Shown one piece after another: positions 52,975-61,119 of a DNA stretch of 64,000 nt. Origin of the DNA: Bordetella parapertussis (GTDB lineage Bacteria; Pseudomonadota; Gammaproteobacteria; Burkholderiales; Burkholderiaceae_B). Every line of letters starts with the position of its first letter. The stretch's first letter is position 1. The stretch spans positions 1 to 64,000 of the forward strand of contig CAMBFI010000014.1 of the NCBI GenBank assembly GCA_945865935.1, in the 5' to 3' direction. Below the pieces are notes generated by a model. The model was not told where the DNA came from. It saw nothing but the letters and a program-made list of their open reading frames with translations, and did no database searches. Made by a program: the position numbers and the translations under genes.

Positions 52975-53955
52975 ATGTCGAAAATCTATGTGATTCATGA
53001 GAACTCCGCCTGGGTGGAGCCGTTGCAAGCAGCTTTTCGCGAATTAGAGCTACCGTACGAGGAGTGGTTTCTGGACGAAGGCAAACTGGATTTGTCCGTG
53101 CCTCCGCCTGAGGGAGTTTTCTATAACCGAATGAGTGCTTCGTCGCACACTCGCGACCACCGCTTCGCGCCCGAATACACGGCGGCAGTGCTCTCCTGGC
53201 TTGAGGCTCACGGTCGACGTGTTGTGAATAATAGCCGCGCCCTGCAGCTTGAAATTAGCAAGGTCGCGCAGTATGTTGCTTTGCAGACTTATGGGGTTAA
53301 GTCCCCCTTGACCATCGCCGCAGTCGGCAAGCCGCACATCATCGAAGCTGCCCGCCAGATGAATGGCTCATTCATCACCAAACATAATCGTGCAGGTAAA
53401 GGGCTAGGCGTAAAACTTTTCCATCATATTGATGCCCTGCAGGACTATGTGAACAGCGTGCAGTTTGAACCCTCCGTCGACGGTATCACGCTGATCCAGC
53501 AATACATTCGCGCACCGCAGCCTTTTATTACGCGCGTCGAATTTGTAGGCGGCAAGTTTCTGTATGCCGTGCGCGTGGATACTTCCCTGGGATTTGAGCT
53601 CTGCCCGGCTGACGTCTGCCAGATCGGTGACGCTTTTTGTCCGGTGGGCGAAACTGCACCCGAAGCACCTGCGCCGCGCTTTCAGATCATCAAGGGTTTT
53701 GATAACCCCATCATCCAGCGTTATCAGCGCTTCATCGCCGAAAACGGGATAGGGATTGCCGGAATTGAGTTTATTGTTGATGAGAGAGGTGAGATCTACA
53801 CCTACGATGTCAATACTAATACCAATTACAACAGCGACGCTGAGGCTGCAGCTGGGTTGTACGGGATGCGTGCGATTGCCCGACATCTTGGGCAGCAGTT
53901 GCATGATCTGAATGCCGGTCGGGCGAGTGTTCACGCGTCTGCGGTTATAGCCTGA
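52975..53955 (+). CDS. ATP-grasp (RimK-like) ligase
   Basis: A 326-residue ATP-grasp protein of the alpha-L-glutamate-ligase-like type. The ATP-binding core includes GSFITKHNRAGKGLGVKLF (about 128-146), the adenine-contact segment LIQQYIRAP, and the magnesium site IAGIEFIVDERGEIYTYDVNTN with its Glu, Asp and Asn. Such enzymes join an amino acid to a carboxylate. No partner gene is adjacent. A truncated copy lies at 55619-55960, 2,285 bases downstream. Confidence 0.85.
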   Translation: MSKIYVIHENSAWVEPLQAAFRELELPYEEWFLDEGKLDLSVPPPEGVFYNRMSASSHTRDHRFAPEYTAAVLSWLEAHGRRVVNNSRALQLEISKVAQYVALQTYGVKSPLTIAAVGKPHIIEAARQMNGSFITKHNRAGKGLGVKLFHHIDALQDYVNSVQFEPSVDGITLIQQYIRAPQPFITRVEFVGGKFLYAVRVDTSLGFELCPADVCQIGDAFCPVGETAPEAPAPRFQIIKGFDNPIIQRYQRFIAENGIGIAGIEFIVDERGEIYTYDVNTNTNYNSDAEAAAGLYGMRAIARHLGQQLHDLNAGRASVHASAVIA

Positions 53956-54073
53956 CCGTAGATTGTTTCTTTTCGATTTTCCAGTCTCTGCAACCCGCGC
54001 TTAGCTTGACTAAAAGTGGGACTAAGAAGGGTCTATAGAACCAGTGGCGATTCAAACTACAACATAGGTACGC

Positions 54074-54568
54074 CTACTTTGCAGAGCGTAAGTCGGCAGA
54101 TCCAATGTACTCTTTGAACTGTTTACACCAAATCAATACACTGCTTACATCGTCTGGATCTTGTGTCTTTAAAAGATAGAAGGCAGCGCCATTTGGTTTT
54201 TTAATGCGACTGACTTCAACTTGTTGTGCGCCAAACTCATCATTGTCTTTGATGGCAGGCTTCTTGCTGATATAGACATGATAGTCAGGGCCGGGGCTAG
54301 ATCTAAAGTCCTCGTTTGACTGCAAATACAATTGATTGCCAACCTTTATTAGCAACCACTCGCCAGAGGAGTTGTGTATCAAATCCTGACCTTTTGCATT
54401 TTTGTCGATTGTTCCTCGTTTAATCACATCACCTTCAATTTTTTGATGTTCTTCAAAGCGCACCTTCAGATCCTGAAAGTGGCCACGGATTGCATCAAGT
54501 AGTTGGGCGCTTGCCGAGAATGGAAGTAATAACAAGACGCTCAATATCAGAGGATTTAAGTTTTTCAT
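54074..54568 (-). CDS. Exported DM13-domain protein
   Basis: A 164-residue protein with signal peptide ending SASAQ. The remaining part fits a DM13 domain: IHNSSGEWLLIKVGNQLYL, the hallmark DFRSSPGPDYHVYIS, and a C-terminal SVLIWCKQFKEYIGSADL with one cysteine. DM13 domains are proposed to carry out redox chemistry in animals and occur as single secreted domains in bacteria. It lies between the intact and broken ATP-grasp copies. Confidence 0.8.
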   Translation of the reverse strand: MKNLNPLILSVLLLLPFSASAQLLDAIRGHFQDLKVRFEEHQKIEGDVIKRGTIDKNAKGQDLIHNSSGEWLLIKVGNQLYLQSNEDFRSSPGPDYHVYISKKPAIKDNDEFGAQQVEVSRIKKPNGAAFYLLKTQDPDDVSSVLIWCKQFKEYIGSADLRSAK

Positions 54569-54650
54569 TTGATGTCATACAAAGTGATTGTGCAATTTAT
54601 TCGGGCGCCACCCTACGAACCTGTCTCAGCAGCCTAAACATATTTTCAAA

Positions 54651-55478
54651 TCAGTGTTGTCTTTCTCCGAAAACAAGCGCACTAAATTCTTCGAATACAA
54701 GATTGAATTCATGGCCATCATAAATATGTTTATGATCAGCATTAATGTTGACCCATTTTTTTGTTGATGACGCTGATGCTGTGTAAAGATGTTCGGAAAA
54801 TGCGGGTGGTGCAATTTTGTCCTGTTGCCCTGAAATGATTAGTAGTGGTCCTGAGTACTTTTTTAATGCCGCAGGATTGTCTGCTGCGGCGAGGCCTGGA
54901 TCAATATTGAAGCGCACAAAGGGTTTTACATACCAAGGTGTCCAAGCGCCTAGCACCTCTTGCACATTAGTCTGCGCACCCTCCAAAACAAGCCCGGCGA
55001 CAGTCTCGTGAGTCGCCATATATGTCGCTGCAAAACTACCCAACGACCAGCCATAGGCCATGATCCGTTTTGTTCCCAAATCATTGCGATTTGCAACGGT
55101 TTGGTAGATTGCCAGACTGTCTGATTGCAAATTGTTGAGCGTCAATGTGCCGCCACTTTCCCCAAAGCCGCGATAGTCGACTGCGACGACATTAAAGCCA
55201 AAATCCGCGAGTCTCGACAAGCGTCTGCCAGATAGAAGCGTCAAATCTGCATTTCCGTTAAAAAAAATAATCGTCCCTCGAGGACGATCAGACCGCAACA
55301 AACGACCGACCAAGAGAACGCCATCGTGACTTCGGACCTCTAACCGTTCACCAGAAGACATTATTTGCCGAGGCATAAAGAAGTTCGTTTCTTTTATCTC
55401 AACTGTTGTGCAGGCAGTTAGAGTGCCAAATATTATCGATGTAGCGAGGAGGTGCCGTAAGAAAACGCTTGCGTTCAT
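54651..55478 (-). CDS. Alpha/beta hydrolase lipoprotein
   Basis: A 275-residue protein with a lipobox (LTAC at residues 20-23) after a hydrophobic N-terminus, so probably lipid-anchored. The BEM46/Wis2-like hydrolase pattern is seen: FFNGNADLT, VDYRGFGESGG, nucleophile elbow YGWSLGSFAA, acid in SGQQDKIAPP and histidine in ADHKHIYDG. It lies 82 bases upstream of the DM13 gene on the same strand. Substrate unknown. Confidence 0.85.
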   Translation of the reverse strand: MNASVFLRHLLATSIIFGTLTACTTVEIKETNFFMPRQIMSSGERLEVRSHDGVLLVGRLLRSDRPRGTIIFFNGNADLTLLSGRRLSRLADFGFNVVAVDYRGFGESGGTLTLNNLQSDSLAIYQTVANRNDLGTKRIMAYGWSLGSFAATYMATHETVAGLVLEGAQTNVQEVLGAWTPWYVKPFVRFNIDPGLAAADNPAALKKYSGPLLIISGQQDKIAPPAFSEHLYTASASSTKKWVNINADHKHIYDGHEFNLVFEEFSALVFGERQH

Positions 55479-55618
55479 AAATTAAATTTTATGGAGAGTC
55501 GTATCTATTTGTTATCTTAGCTTTTCAATTTCTGATTTTGCATAGATCGACTGATTTTAGACACCCTGCATTTGTAGGGGTGCCCCAAAAAAAGCGGTTC
55601 TAATGGTGATTGCTGACA

Positions 55619-55960
55619 GCACATTATCGAAGCTGCCCGTCAGATCAAAGGCTCATTCATCACCAAACATAATCGTGCAGGCAAGGGGCTGGGCGTAAAA
55701 CTTTACCATCATATTGATGCCCTGCAGGGCTATGTACACAGCGTGCAGTTTGAACCCTCTGTCGACGGCACCACGCTGATCCAGCAATGCATTCGCGCAC
55801 CGCAGCCTTTTATTGCATGCGTCGAATGCGTAGGCGGCAAGTTTCTGTATGCCGAGCGTGTGGATACTTTCCTAGGATTTGAGCTCTGATGATCTGAATG
55901 CCCGTCGGGCAAGTGTGCACATATCTGCAGCCAGTGGCTGACCGTAGGTTGTTTTTTCGA
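55619..55960 (+). pseudogene. Truncated, internally deleted copy of the ATP-grasp gene
   Basis: This region follows 53334-53603 of the ATP-grasp gene without gaps (constant offset 2,285 bases), then jumps to the position of 53903, losing 299 bases and the magnesium site. The first 119 codons are absent. The join makes an immediate TGA after FELRS-equivalent FEL. Missense changes such as Tyr to Cys in the QQYIRAP segment show relaxed selection. Homology continues past the original stop into the downstream flank. It fills the gap 55479-55975. Confidence 0.9.
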
Positions 55961-55975
55961 TAATAAGATAGATGT

Positions 55976-56830
55976 TTAAAACCGTATTCTCAAACCTACA
56001 TTGACAGCGCCGAGTGTCTGGCCGCTGCGCGCCTCGCCCGAGATGCCCGCGTAAGCAAACGTGTTCTCTGACATTTTGGCCGTGCCGTATAAACCCGCCT
56101 GCACAAAAGTTGTGCCTGCATTCGGCGTGGTGATCGTTGTGCCGATGCCTGCGATGGATGCATTCAGGGTGGGGTTCAGTAGGCCAGAAGAATCGGCTCC
56201 GACACCCACATAAGCGCGATAGGTGTACTTGGCTGTCATCGGATTGATTTCTTTAGAGCCAGCAGCTAGACCCAACATGCCTCGTACACCATTGCCCGTG
56301 AAGCCCTTGACGCTCAGTGCTGATGCCGCATCGCCTTCATTGACGCCCGATTGCGTCACCATCTGCCAGGTAACACGGGCAAAAGGTGTGATTCTGAACT
56401 GGTCCATATCGATAGGGCGACTCACGCCAAGACTGAGCATGGCATCATTGCCAGAGATCGACTTGCTCTTGAACCCATTGCTCAAGCCAGAGACATCACC
56501 ACGCGACAAATCGCTCGAGTTCAGGCCAACACTTGCCATGGCATCTACGGTATAGTCTTGAACAGACATCTTACCGTAGGCAAAAATCGATCCTTATTGG
56601 ATGGTGCCCGAGCCATAAGTTGGGTTCAAATTGGTATTAGACAGAGCCAAGCCGCCACCGATCCTCATGTCATTTGAGGTGTAGAAGTCTGAACCAAACA
56701 CTAATTGGTAAAGATTGCTGCTCCAGCCACCCGAGTAGCCATCGCTTGAACGATTACCTTTCTGACACGCCAGATCACCCCAGACATTGCCATCAAGGTG
56801 CAAATGAAAAATGATTGCGTAAGCAGTCAT
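55976..56830 (-). pseudogene. Autotransporter beta-barrel remnant with in-frame stop
   Basis: A single frame encodes most of an autotransporter barrel: WSSNLYQLVFGSDFYTSND, GLALSNTNLNPTYGSGTIQ, then a TAA at 56594-56596, then GSIFAYGKMSVQDYTVDAM and strands up to a terminal RIRF with C-terminal Phe. The two halves (78 and about 205 residues) are in the same frame, so one base change created the stop. The passenger domain and signal peptide are missing. The gene is dead unless the stop is read through. Confidence 0.85.
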
Positions 56831-56934
56831 TTTGATAGGCTTCCCATTGGTGTCACAAAAAAAGCATATAGGATTTATAAACTAAACCTTTTATCTCAGA
56901 CTTGTATGTCTTTAGATCAATTTATAAGCTAAAA

Positions 56935-57708
56935 ATGCATAACTCAAACATTGTTTTGATCTTTGGAAGTGCACCTGATGTCACTGAGATTGCGCAATGG
57001 AATCTCTCCTTTTTCACAAGTACTGTTGCCATCAATAATGCATGGCAAGTCATACCCAATTGGAACTATCTTATCTTTCCTGAAGATTTTCCGAACGAGC
57101 GTCGTCCTGAGTTGCCTGTTGGGTCAGATAAGAAATTTATTACTGCAGATGAATTCGTGAGTCATCAAAATAATTTTGGTGGTTTTATTTATGCAGGTGG
57201 AACGATGGCCTTCACAGCTGGGTATTGGGCACTTGGCGCTTTAAAGCCAGACATCATTGCATTTATAGGCTGCGACATGGTTTATTCAGTTGAGCGCGGA
57301 AAGTCGAGCCATTTTTACGGGCATGGATGTGCTGACCCTTTAAGAAATGACATCACGCTGCAATCTTTAGAAGCCAAATCAAATAGGCTGATGGCTCTTG
57401 CTAACAAGCTCAATTGCGCAGTGTTGAACTTGTCGTCGATGCCAAATTCTAGGTTGACATTCCCTCGGCTATCGTTCTCTGATTTTCAGCAGATGCGTAA
57501 TCATGAGGAATTCTTTAATAGCCAAAAGCATTTCATAGATCTGCAAAAAGTCAACTTGGCATTAGCTACTGAAGAGGCATTAGGTTATCTAGTTCCTTCA
57601 GGGCGCTACTGGGAAAAAATTAACAACTTTGATCCAGCAAAACTTCGACTAATCGATGATATTTGGATTGATTGCTTCAATAAAGTTGAAATGTCTCCAC
57701 TGAATTGA
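56935..57708 (+). CDS. AT-rich hypothetical protein, possible glycosyltransferase-like
   Basis: About 257 residues (ATG at 56935; a TTG at 56902 is also open). The beginning NIVLIFGSAPDV and AINNAW resembles the nucleotide-binding start of sialyltransferase-like or DUF115/Maf-like proteins; IIAFIGCDMVY and FYGHGCADPLR are further distinctive motifs. I do not recognise the family. Its base composition is clearly more AT-rich than the neighbours, and no ribosome site is obvious, pointing to horizontal acquisition. Confidence 0.6.
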   Translation: MHNSNIVLIFGSAPDVTEIAQWNLSFFTSTVAINNAWQVIPNWNYLIFPEDFPNERRPELPVGSDKKFITADEFVSHQNNFGGFIYAGGTMAFTAGYWALGALKPDIIAFIGCDMVYSVERGKSSHFYGHGCADPLRNDITLQSLEAKSNRLMALANKLNCAVLNLSSMPNSRLTFPRLSFSDFQQMRNHEEFFNSQKHFIDLQKVNLALATEEALGYLVPSGRYWEKINNFDPAKLRLIDDIWIDCFNKVEMSPLN

Positions 57709-57799
57709 CCGCATCAAGACAACACTAGGACGATCATCTGTCGTGTAAAACGGCACCAGATAACCAAGGTCAAGCCGAGAGCACGCTTAACCTATGTAA

Positions 57800-57835
57800 G
57801 CTCTTTAGCTCAGTCGGTTAAAGCGATGGAATCAT
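57800..57835 (+). pseudogene. 5' half of a tRNA-Met-like gene
   Basis: The 36 bases GCTCTTTAGCTCAGTCGG... to ATCAT match the acceptor strand, D-arm and anticodon stem of bacterial tRNA-Met(CAU) and stop being tRNA-like at the anticodon. No 3' half follows. Such half tRNAs are left where an integrating element crossed over in the anticodon loop. Confidence 0.65.
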
Positions 57836-57870
57836 CAAGCAAATTAATGCAACTCGAGTGAGGGCTCATC

Positions 57871-58260
57871 ATGAAAATTTTTAAATGTACTTTAGTTGGC
57901 CTGGTTCTAACCTGTGGGTCAACAGCATACTCAGCAGATGAAGGGCTCAGTAAAAAGTATTCATCGTGCATGAATAATTCAGTCTCAACACAAGACATGG
58001 TTGAGTGCATTGCCTCTGAATATAAGACTCAGGATGCAAGATTAAATAATGCCTACAAATTACTCCAACAAAATCTATCTGTAGATAGGAAAAAGCAGTT
58101 ATTGGAGGCTCAAACGCTTTGGATTAAATATAGAGATGCTAACTGTAGTTTTTACTACGACCCAGACGGTGGCAGCATGGCAAGGCTATCTGCAAATAAT
58201 TGCATGATGAGATCTACTGCAATTAGGGCTAAAGAGCTAGAAAATCTTGCTAGAAATTAA
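57871..58260 (+). CDS. LprI/DUF1311-family exported protein
   Basis: A 129-residue exported protein with signal peptide ending AYSADE. The LprI family pattern is present: CMNNSVSTQDMVECIASEY, DARLNNAYKLL, LLEAQTLWIKYRDANCSFY and a late CMMRST, with paired cysteines. The family includes lysozyme inhibitors of mycobacteria and urease-associated proteins. It begins 35 bases after the tRNA relic and is AT-rich like the preceding gene, so it may belong to the same acquired piece. Confidence 0.85.
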   Translation: MKIFKCTLVGLVLTCGSTAYSADEGLSKKYSSCMNNSVSTQDMVECIASEYKTQDARLNNAYKLLQQNLSVDRKKQLLEAQTLWIKYRDANCSFYYDPDGGSMARLSANNCMMRSTAIRAKELENLARN

Positions 58261-58272
58261 ACCCACGTAGCC

Positions 58273-59487
58273 CTACTGCTGACTCCTATCAAAAAGGGGG
58301 TGTTTCACATAGCCCTCACGCGTTTGTGGAAGTTTTGCACCTAGGACAGCACTTGCGACTTGTGTCCGCAGTATCTGAGCCGTACCCCCAGCAATCGTAA
58401 ACATTCGAGCATCTCGCACGTGGCGTTCTGCAGCAAATTCACGTGAGTAACCACTAGATCCAAAGAGTTGCAGTGAATCATTGGTGACTTTAATGGCGGT
58501 CTCTGCGGCAATGATCTTGGCTTGGGCAGCTAATTTTAAATCTGGGAAGCTACCCACTGGCACATTGGCTGCGCGATGAAGCATGAGCCGCGCGGCATCC
58601 AGAGCGATAGACATATCTGCGATCATCCACTGTAATCCTTGAAACTCAGCAATCGATCGGCCGAATTGTTTGCGCTCTTTACTGTATTGAACAGCTTCTT
58701 CAAAAGCACCAACAGCGATACCAAGCGCCACCGTCCCCGCGCCCACTCGTTGCGCGTTGTAGGCGTTCATGAGCGCAGCAAAGCCTTTGCGTAAATCACC
58801 GAGCGGCTTTAACGCCATCGATTCATGTACCTCAAGGTTGGTAAAGTCTACGTAGGTTTCAGGGATGCCACGCACACCCATGGCGGGTGTGCGTTTAGCG
58901 ATGACGAGCTCTTTGGGTTCGGTGCCGTTACGAACAACGATAAAGCCGCCTATGCCTTGTTCCACGCCATCTTCAAACACGCGCGCAAAAATCAGGTGCA
59001 ATCGCGACACGCCGCCACCCGTAATCCAGTATTTTTGACCATTGATAATGTATCGATCGCCCTTTTTATCGGCGCGTGTGGTCATTTCGCTCGCGGCACT
59101 TCCCGCATTGGGTTCAGAGATACAGATAGCCGGTTTATCGCCAGATAATACGCACTCAGCGGCAATCTTCTTTTGTTCTTCGGTGCCATAGGCCATGATG
59201 GCACCGATTGCGCCCATGTTGGCCTCAACCGTGATGCGACCCATGGTTGCACAGGCCTTGGCCATTTCTTCGATCACGAGCGTCGTTTCAAGGTAGCCAA
59301 GGCCTCGACCGCCGTATGCCTTTGGAACAGTCATTCCCATAAACCCTGCTGCATTGAGCTTGGCAATGTTATCCCAAGGGTAAGCCTCCGTGGCATCGGT
59401 CTGAGCTGCTGTTGTTTTGAAAACAGTTTCTGCTAACTCACGTGCTTGAGCCTGAATTACGAGTTGATCGTGCGTCAAAATAGTCAT
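58273..59487 (-). CDS. acd: Acyl-CoA-dehydrogenase-fold enzyme, predicted 3-sulfinopropionyl-CoA desulfinase
   Basis: A 404-residue acyl-CoA dehydrogenase-like flavoprotein (FAD/CoA motifs ISEPNAGSAASEMTT and KYWITGGG). It lacks the catalytic Glu at both usual sites: the YEGT position reads AGGT, and the alternative helix position is Gln246 in NAYNAQRV. Arg84 (TMGRITVEA) is also present. Gln246 with Arg84, at these very numbers, is what I recall for Acd desulfinase of Advenella, which releases sulfite from 3-sulfinopropionyl-CoA to give propionyl-CoA. It lies 21 bases after a CoA-transferase gene, as in Variovorax. A dehydrogenase with an unusual base is the alternative. Confidence 0.75.
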   Translation of the reverse strand: MTILTHDQLVIQAQARELAETVFKTTAAQTDATEAYPWDNIAKLNAAGFMGMTVPKAYGGRGLGYLETTLVIEEMAKACATMGRITVEANMGAIGAIMAYGTEEQKKIAAECVLSGDKPAICISEPNAGSAASEMTTRADKKGDRYIINGQKYWITGGGVSRLHLIFARVFEDGVEQGIGGFIVVRNGTEPKELVIAKRTPAMGVRGIPETYVDFTNLEVHESMALKPLGDLRKGFAALMNAYNAQRVGAGTVALGIAVGAFEEAVQYSKERKQFGRSIAEFQGLQWMIADMSIALDAARLMLHRAANVPVGSFPDLKLAAQAKIIAAETAIKVTNDSLQLFGSSGYSREFAAERHVRDARMFTIAGGTAQILRTQVASAVLGAKLPQTREGYVKHPLFDRSQQ

Positions 59488-59508
59488 TTTTATTGTTTGT
59501 CTAAGGGT

Positions 59509-60690
59509 TCAATGTTGTCCGAGCCAGTCACGCAAAATCTCTTGTTCGTGCTGGTTGCGAATGGGAGGTGCATGCCTATATCGTACTGGTGTTTCAGAGA
59601 GTTGTAAGGGGTTGGCGATCAGGCTCACTTCCCCCGAACCTGCAAGAGGGTGGGGCATCCGAACCTCGACGCCACGGTGTTGAAGATGCGGGTCATTAAA
59701 AACTTGTTCGAGGTTATTGACGGGTCCGCAGGGGACACCTACTTTTTCGCAGGCAGCAAGCCAGTAAGCGCGTGATTTTTTTTGCAGGGCAGCAGTAACG
59801 ATATCTACTACGGCCTGTCGATTCATCACTCGAGAAACGTTAGTCGCGTATTGAGGGTCTTGGGCAACGGCAGCAATATCGGCTATGTGACAGAGTTTCC
59901 TAAATTGGCTGTCATTGCCTGCAGCGATAATGATCGGGTCATCGGCAGTCGGAAAGACCTGATAAGGCACGATGTTTGGGTGTCCGTTGCCAAGTCTGAC
60001 CGGATTCTCTTTGGAATTGAGATAACTCGTGCCCGCATTGATGAGCCATGACACTTGTGTATCGAGCAGCGATATATCAATTTGTTGGCCTGTTCCAGTT
60101 TGATCCCTGTGTCGCAAGGCTGCTAGGATGCCGACAGTTGCATACATGCCTGTCATGACGTCAGCAATCCCTACGCCCACCTTCATAGGCTGACCGTCTG
60201 GCTCTCCAGTCAAGCTCATGATTCCGCCCATGCCTTGAATCAAGAAGTCGTAACCAGCGCGCGTGGCGTAAGGACCTGTCTGTCCAAATCCCGTGATTGA
60301 GCAATACACCAATCGGGGAAACCGTTCTTTGATTTGATCATAGGCCAGACCATAACTGCTCAGTCCACCTACTTTGTAGTTTTCAACCAAAATATCGGTA
60401 TTTTCAAGCAGGCGCATGATGAGATTTTGGCCTTCCACGCTGGAAATATCGATTTCGATTGATCGTTTGTTTCTGTTGGCACACAAGTAATAAGCGCTTT
60501 CAGACGTAGGCTGGCCGTTAGCATCTTCAACGAACGGAGGACCCCACTTGCGAGTGTCATCACCTTCGCCAGGCTTTTCAACTTTAACAACATCGGCACC
60601 AAGGTCACCGAGAAGTTGTGCTGCTGAGGGACCAGCAAGGATCCGTGATAGATCCAATACACGTATGCCGTTTAGAGCAGTTGGAGGCAT
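59509..60690 (-). CDS. act: Family III CoA-transferase, predicted succinyl-CoA:3-sulfinopropionate CoA-transferase
   Basis: A 393-residue CaiB/BaiF-type CoA-transferase. It has GIRVLDLSRILAGPSAAQLLGDLGADVVKVE at the start (split: GIRVLDLSRILAGP, then GADVVKVEKP) and the catalytic aspartate Asp177 in GIADVMTGMYAT. Class III enzymes move CoA between dicarboxylic-type acids through an aspartyl thioester. The gene immediately downstream looks like 3-sulfinopropionyl-CoA desulfinase, so its job is probably to activate 3-sulfinopropionate. GGAG lies before the ATG. Another acid substrate is possible. Confidence 0.78.
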   Translation of the reverse strand: MPPTALNGIRVLDLSRILAGPSAAQLLGDLGADVVKVEKPGEGDDTRKWGPPFVEDANGQPTSESAYYLCANRNKRSIEIDISSVEGQNLIMRLLENTDILVENYKVGGLSSYGLAYDQIKERFPRLVYCSITGFGQTGPYATRAGYDFLIQGMGGIMSLTGEPDGQPMKVGVGIADVMTGMYATVGILAALRHRDQTGTGQQIDISLLDTQVSWLINAGTSYLNSKENPVRLGNGHPNIVPYQVFPTADDPIIIAAGNDSQFRKLCHIADIAAVAQDPQYATNVSRVMNRQAVVDIVTAALQKKSRAYWLAACEKVGVPCGPVNNLEQVFNDPHLQHRGVEVRMPHPLAGSGEVSLIANPLQLSETPVRYRHAPPIRNQHEQEILRDWLGQH

Positions 60691-61119
60691 TGTCTACTCC
60701 ATTCATTAATTTTTTAATTTTCTAATTTTTGATAGTAGTACTAAAGCGTCTTCGCTTGCAATGAACGACCTTCATTCAAAGAATGTTACTCCTTATCATT
60801 GCTAGTCTTTGGTCGCACCCCCAGCGCGAACGCGAGGGTTTCTTGTAGTGTCTGACACAAGGATTTTCAATTATCCTGCCGCACCGCTTCGACGATAGAT
60901 TTCAAGCGGCTGTGCCACCCAACAAAAATGTCGCGCACTATTTGTGTTTATAAATCACGATGAGAGCCGCCTTGATTATTGCGGGCTTAGCGACCTTGTT
61001 CTACCCGATGCCACAACTTAAAAATGGATAGGCCGCTTAATAGTAAATGTTTGTGCCGTCGCCATTCTAATGACTGAACCCCTTCGTGAATATTTTCAAG
61101 TGTGATGCGCGGTGTTGCG
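60691..61119. other. Intergenic region with a degraded tRNA/terminator-like piece
   Basis: No credible gene is seen. At 60818-60840 the hairpin-loop sequence CCCCCAGCGCGAACG recurs (compare 51516-51529) with a weakened stem. It is followed at 60855-60890 by GACACAAGGATTTTCAAT and ATCCTGCCGCACCG, which on the minus strand looks like a tRNA D-arm and GAA-type anticodon arm, but without T-arm or acceptor. The rest up to 61119 has short frames only. Confidence 0.35.
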
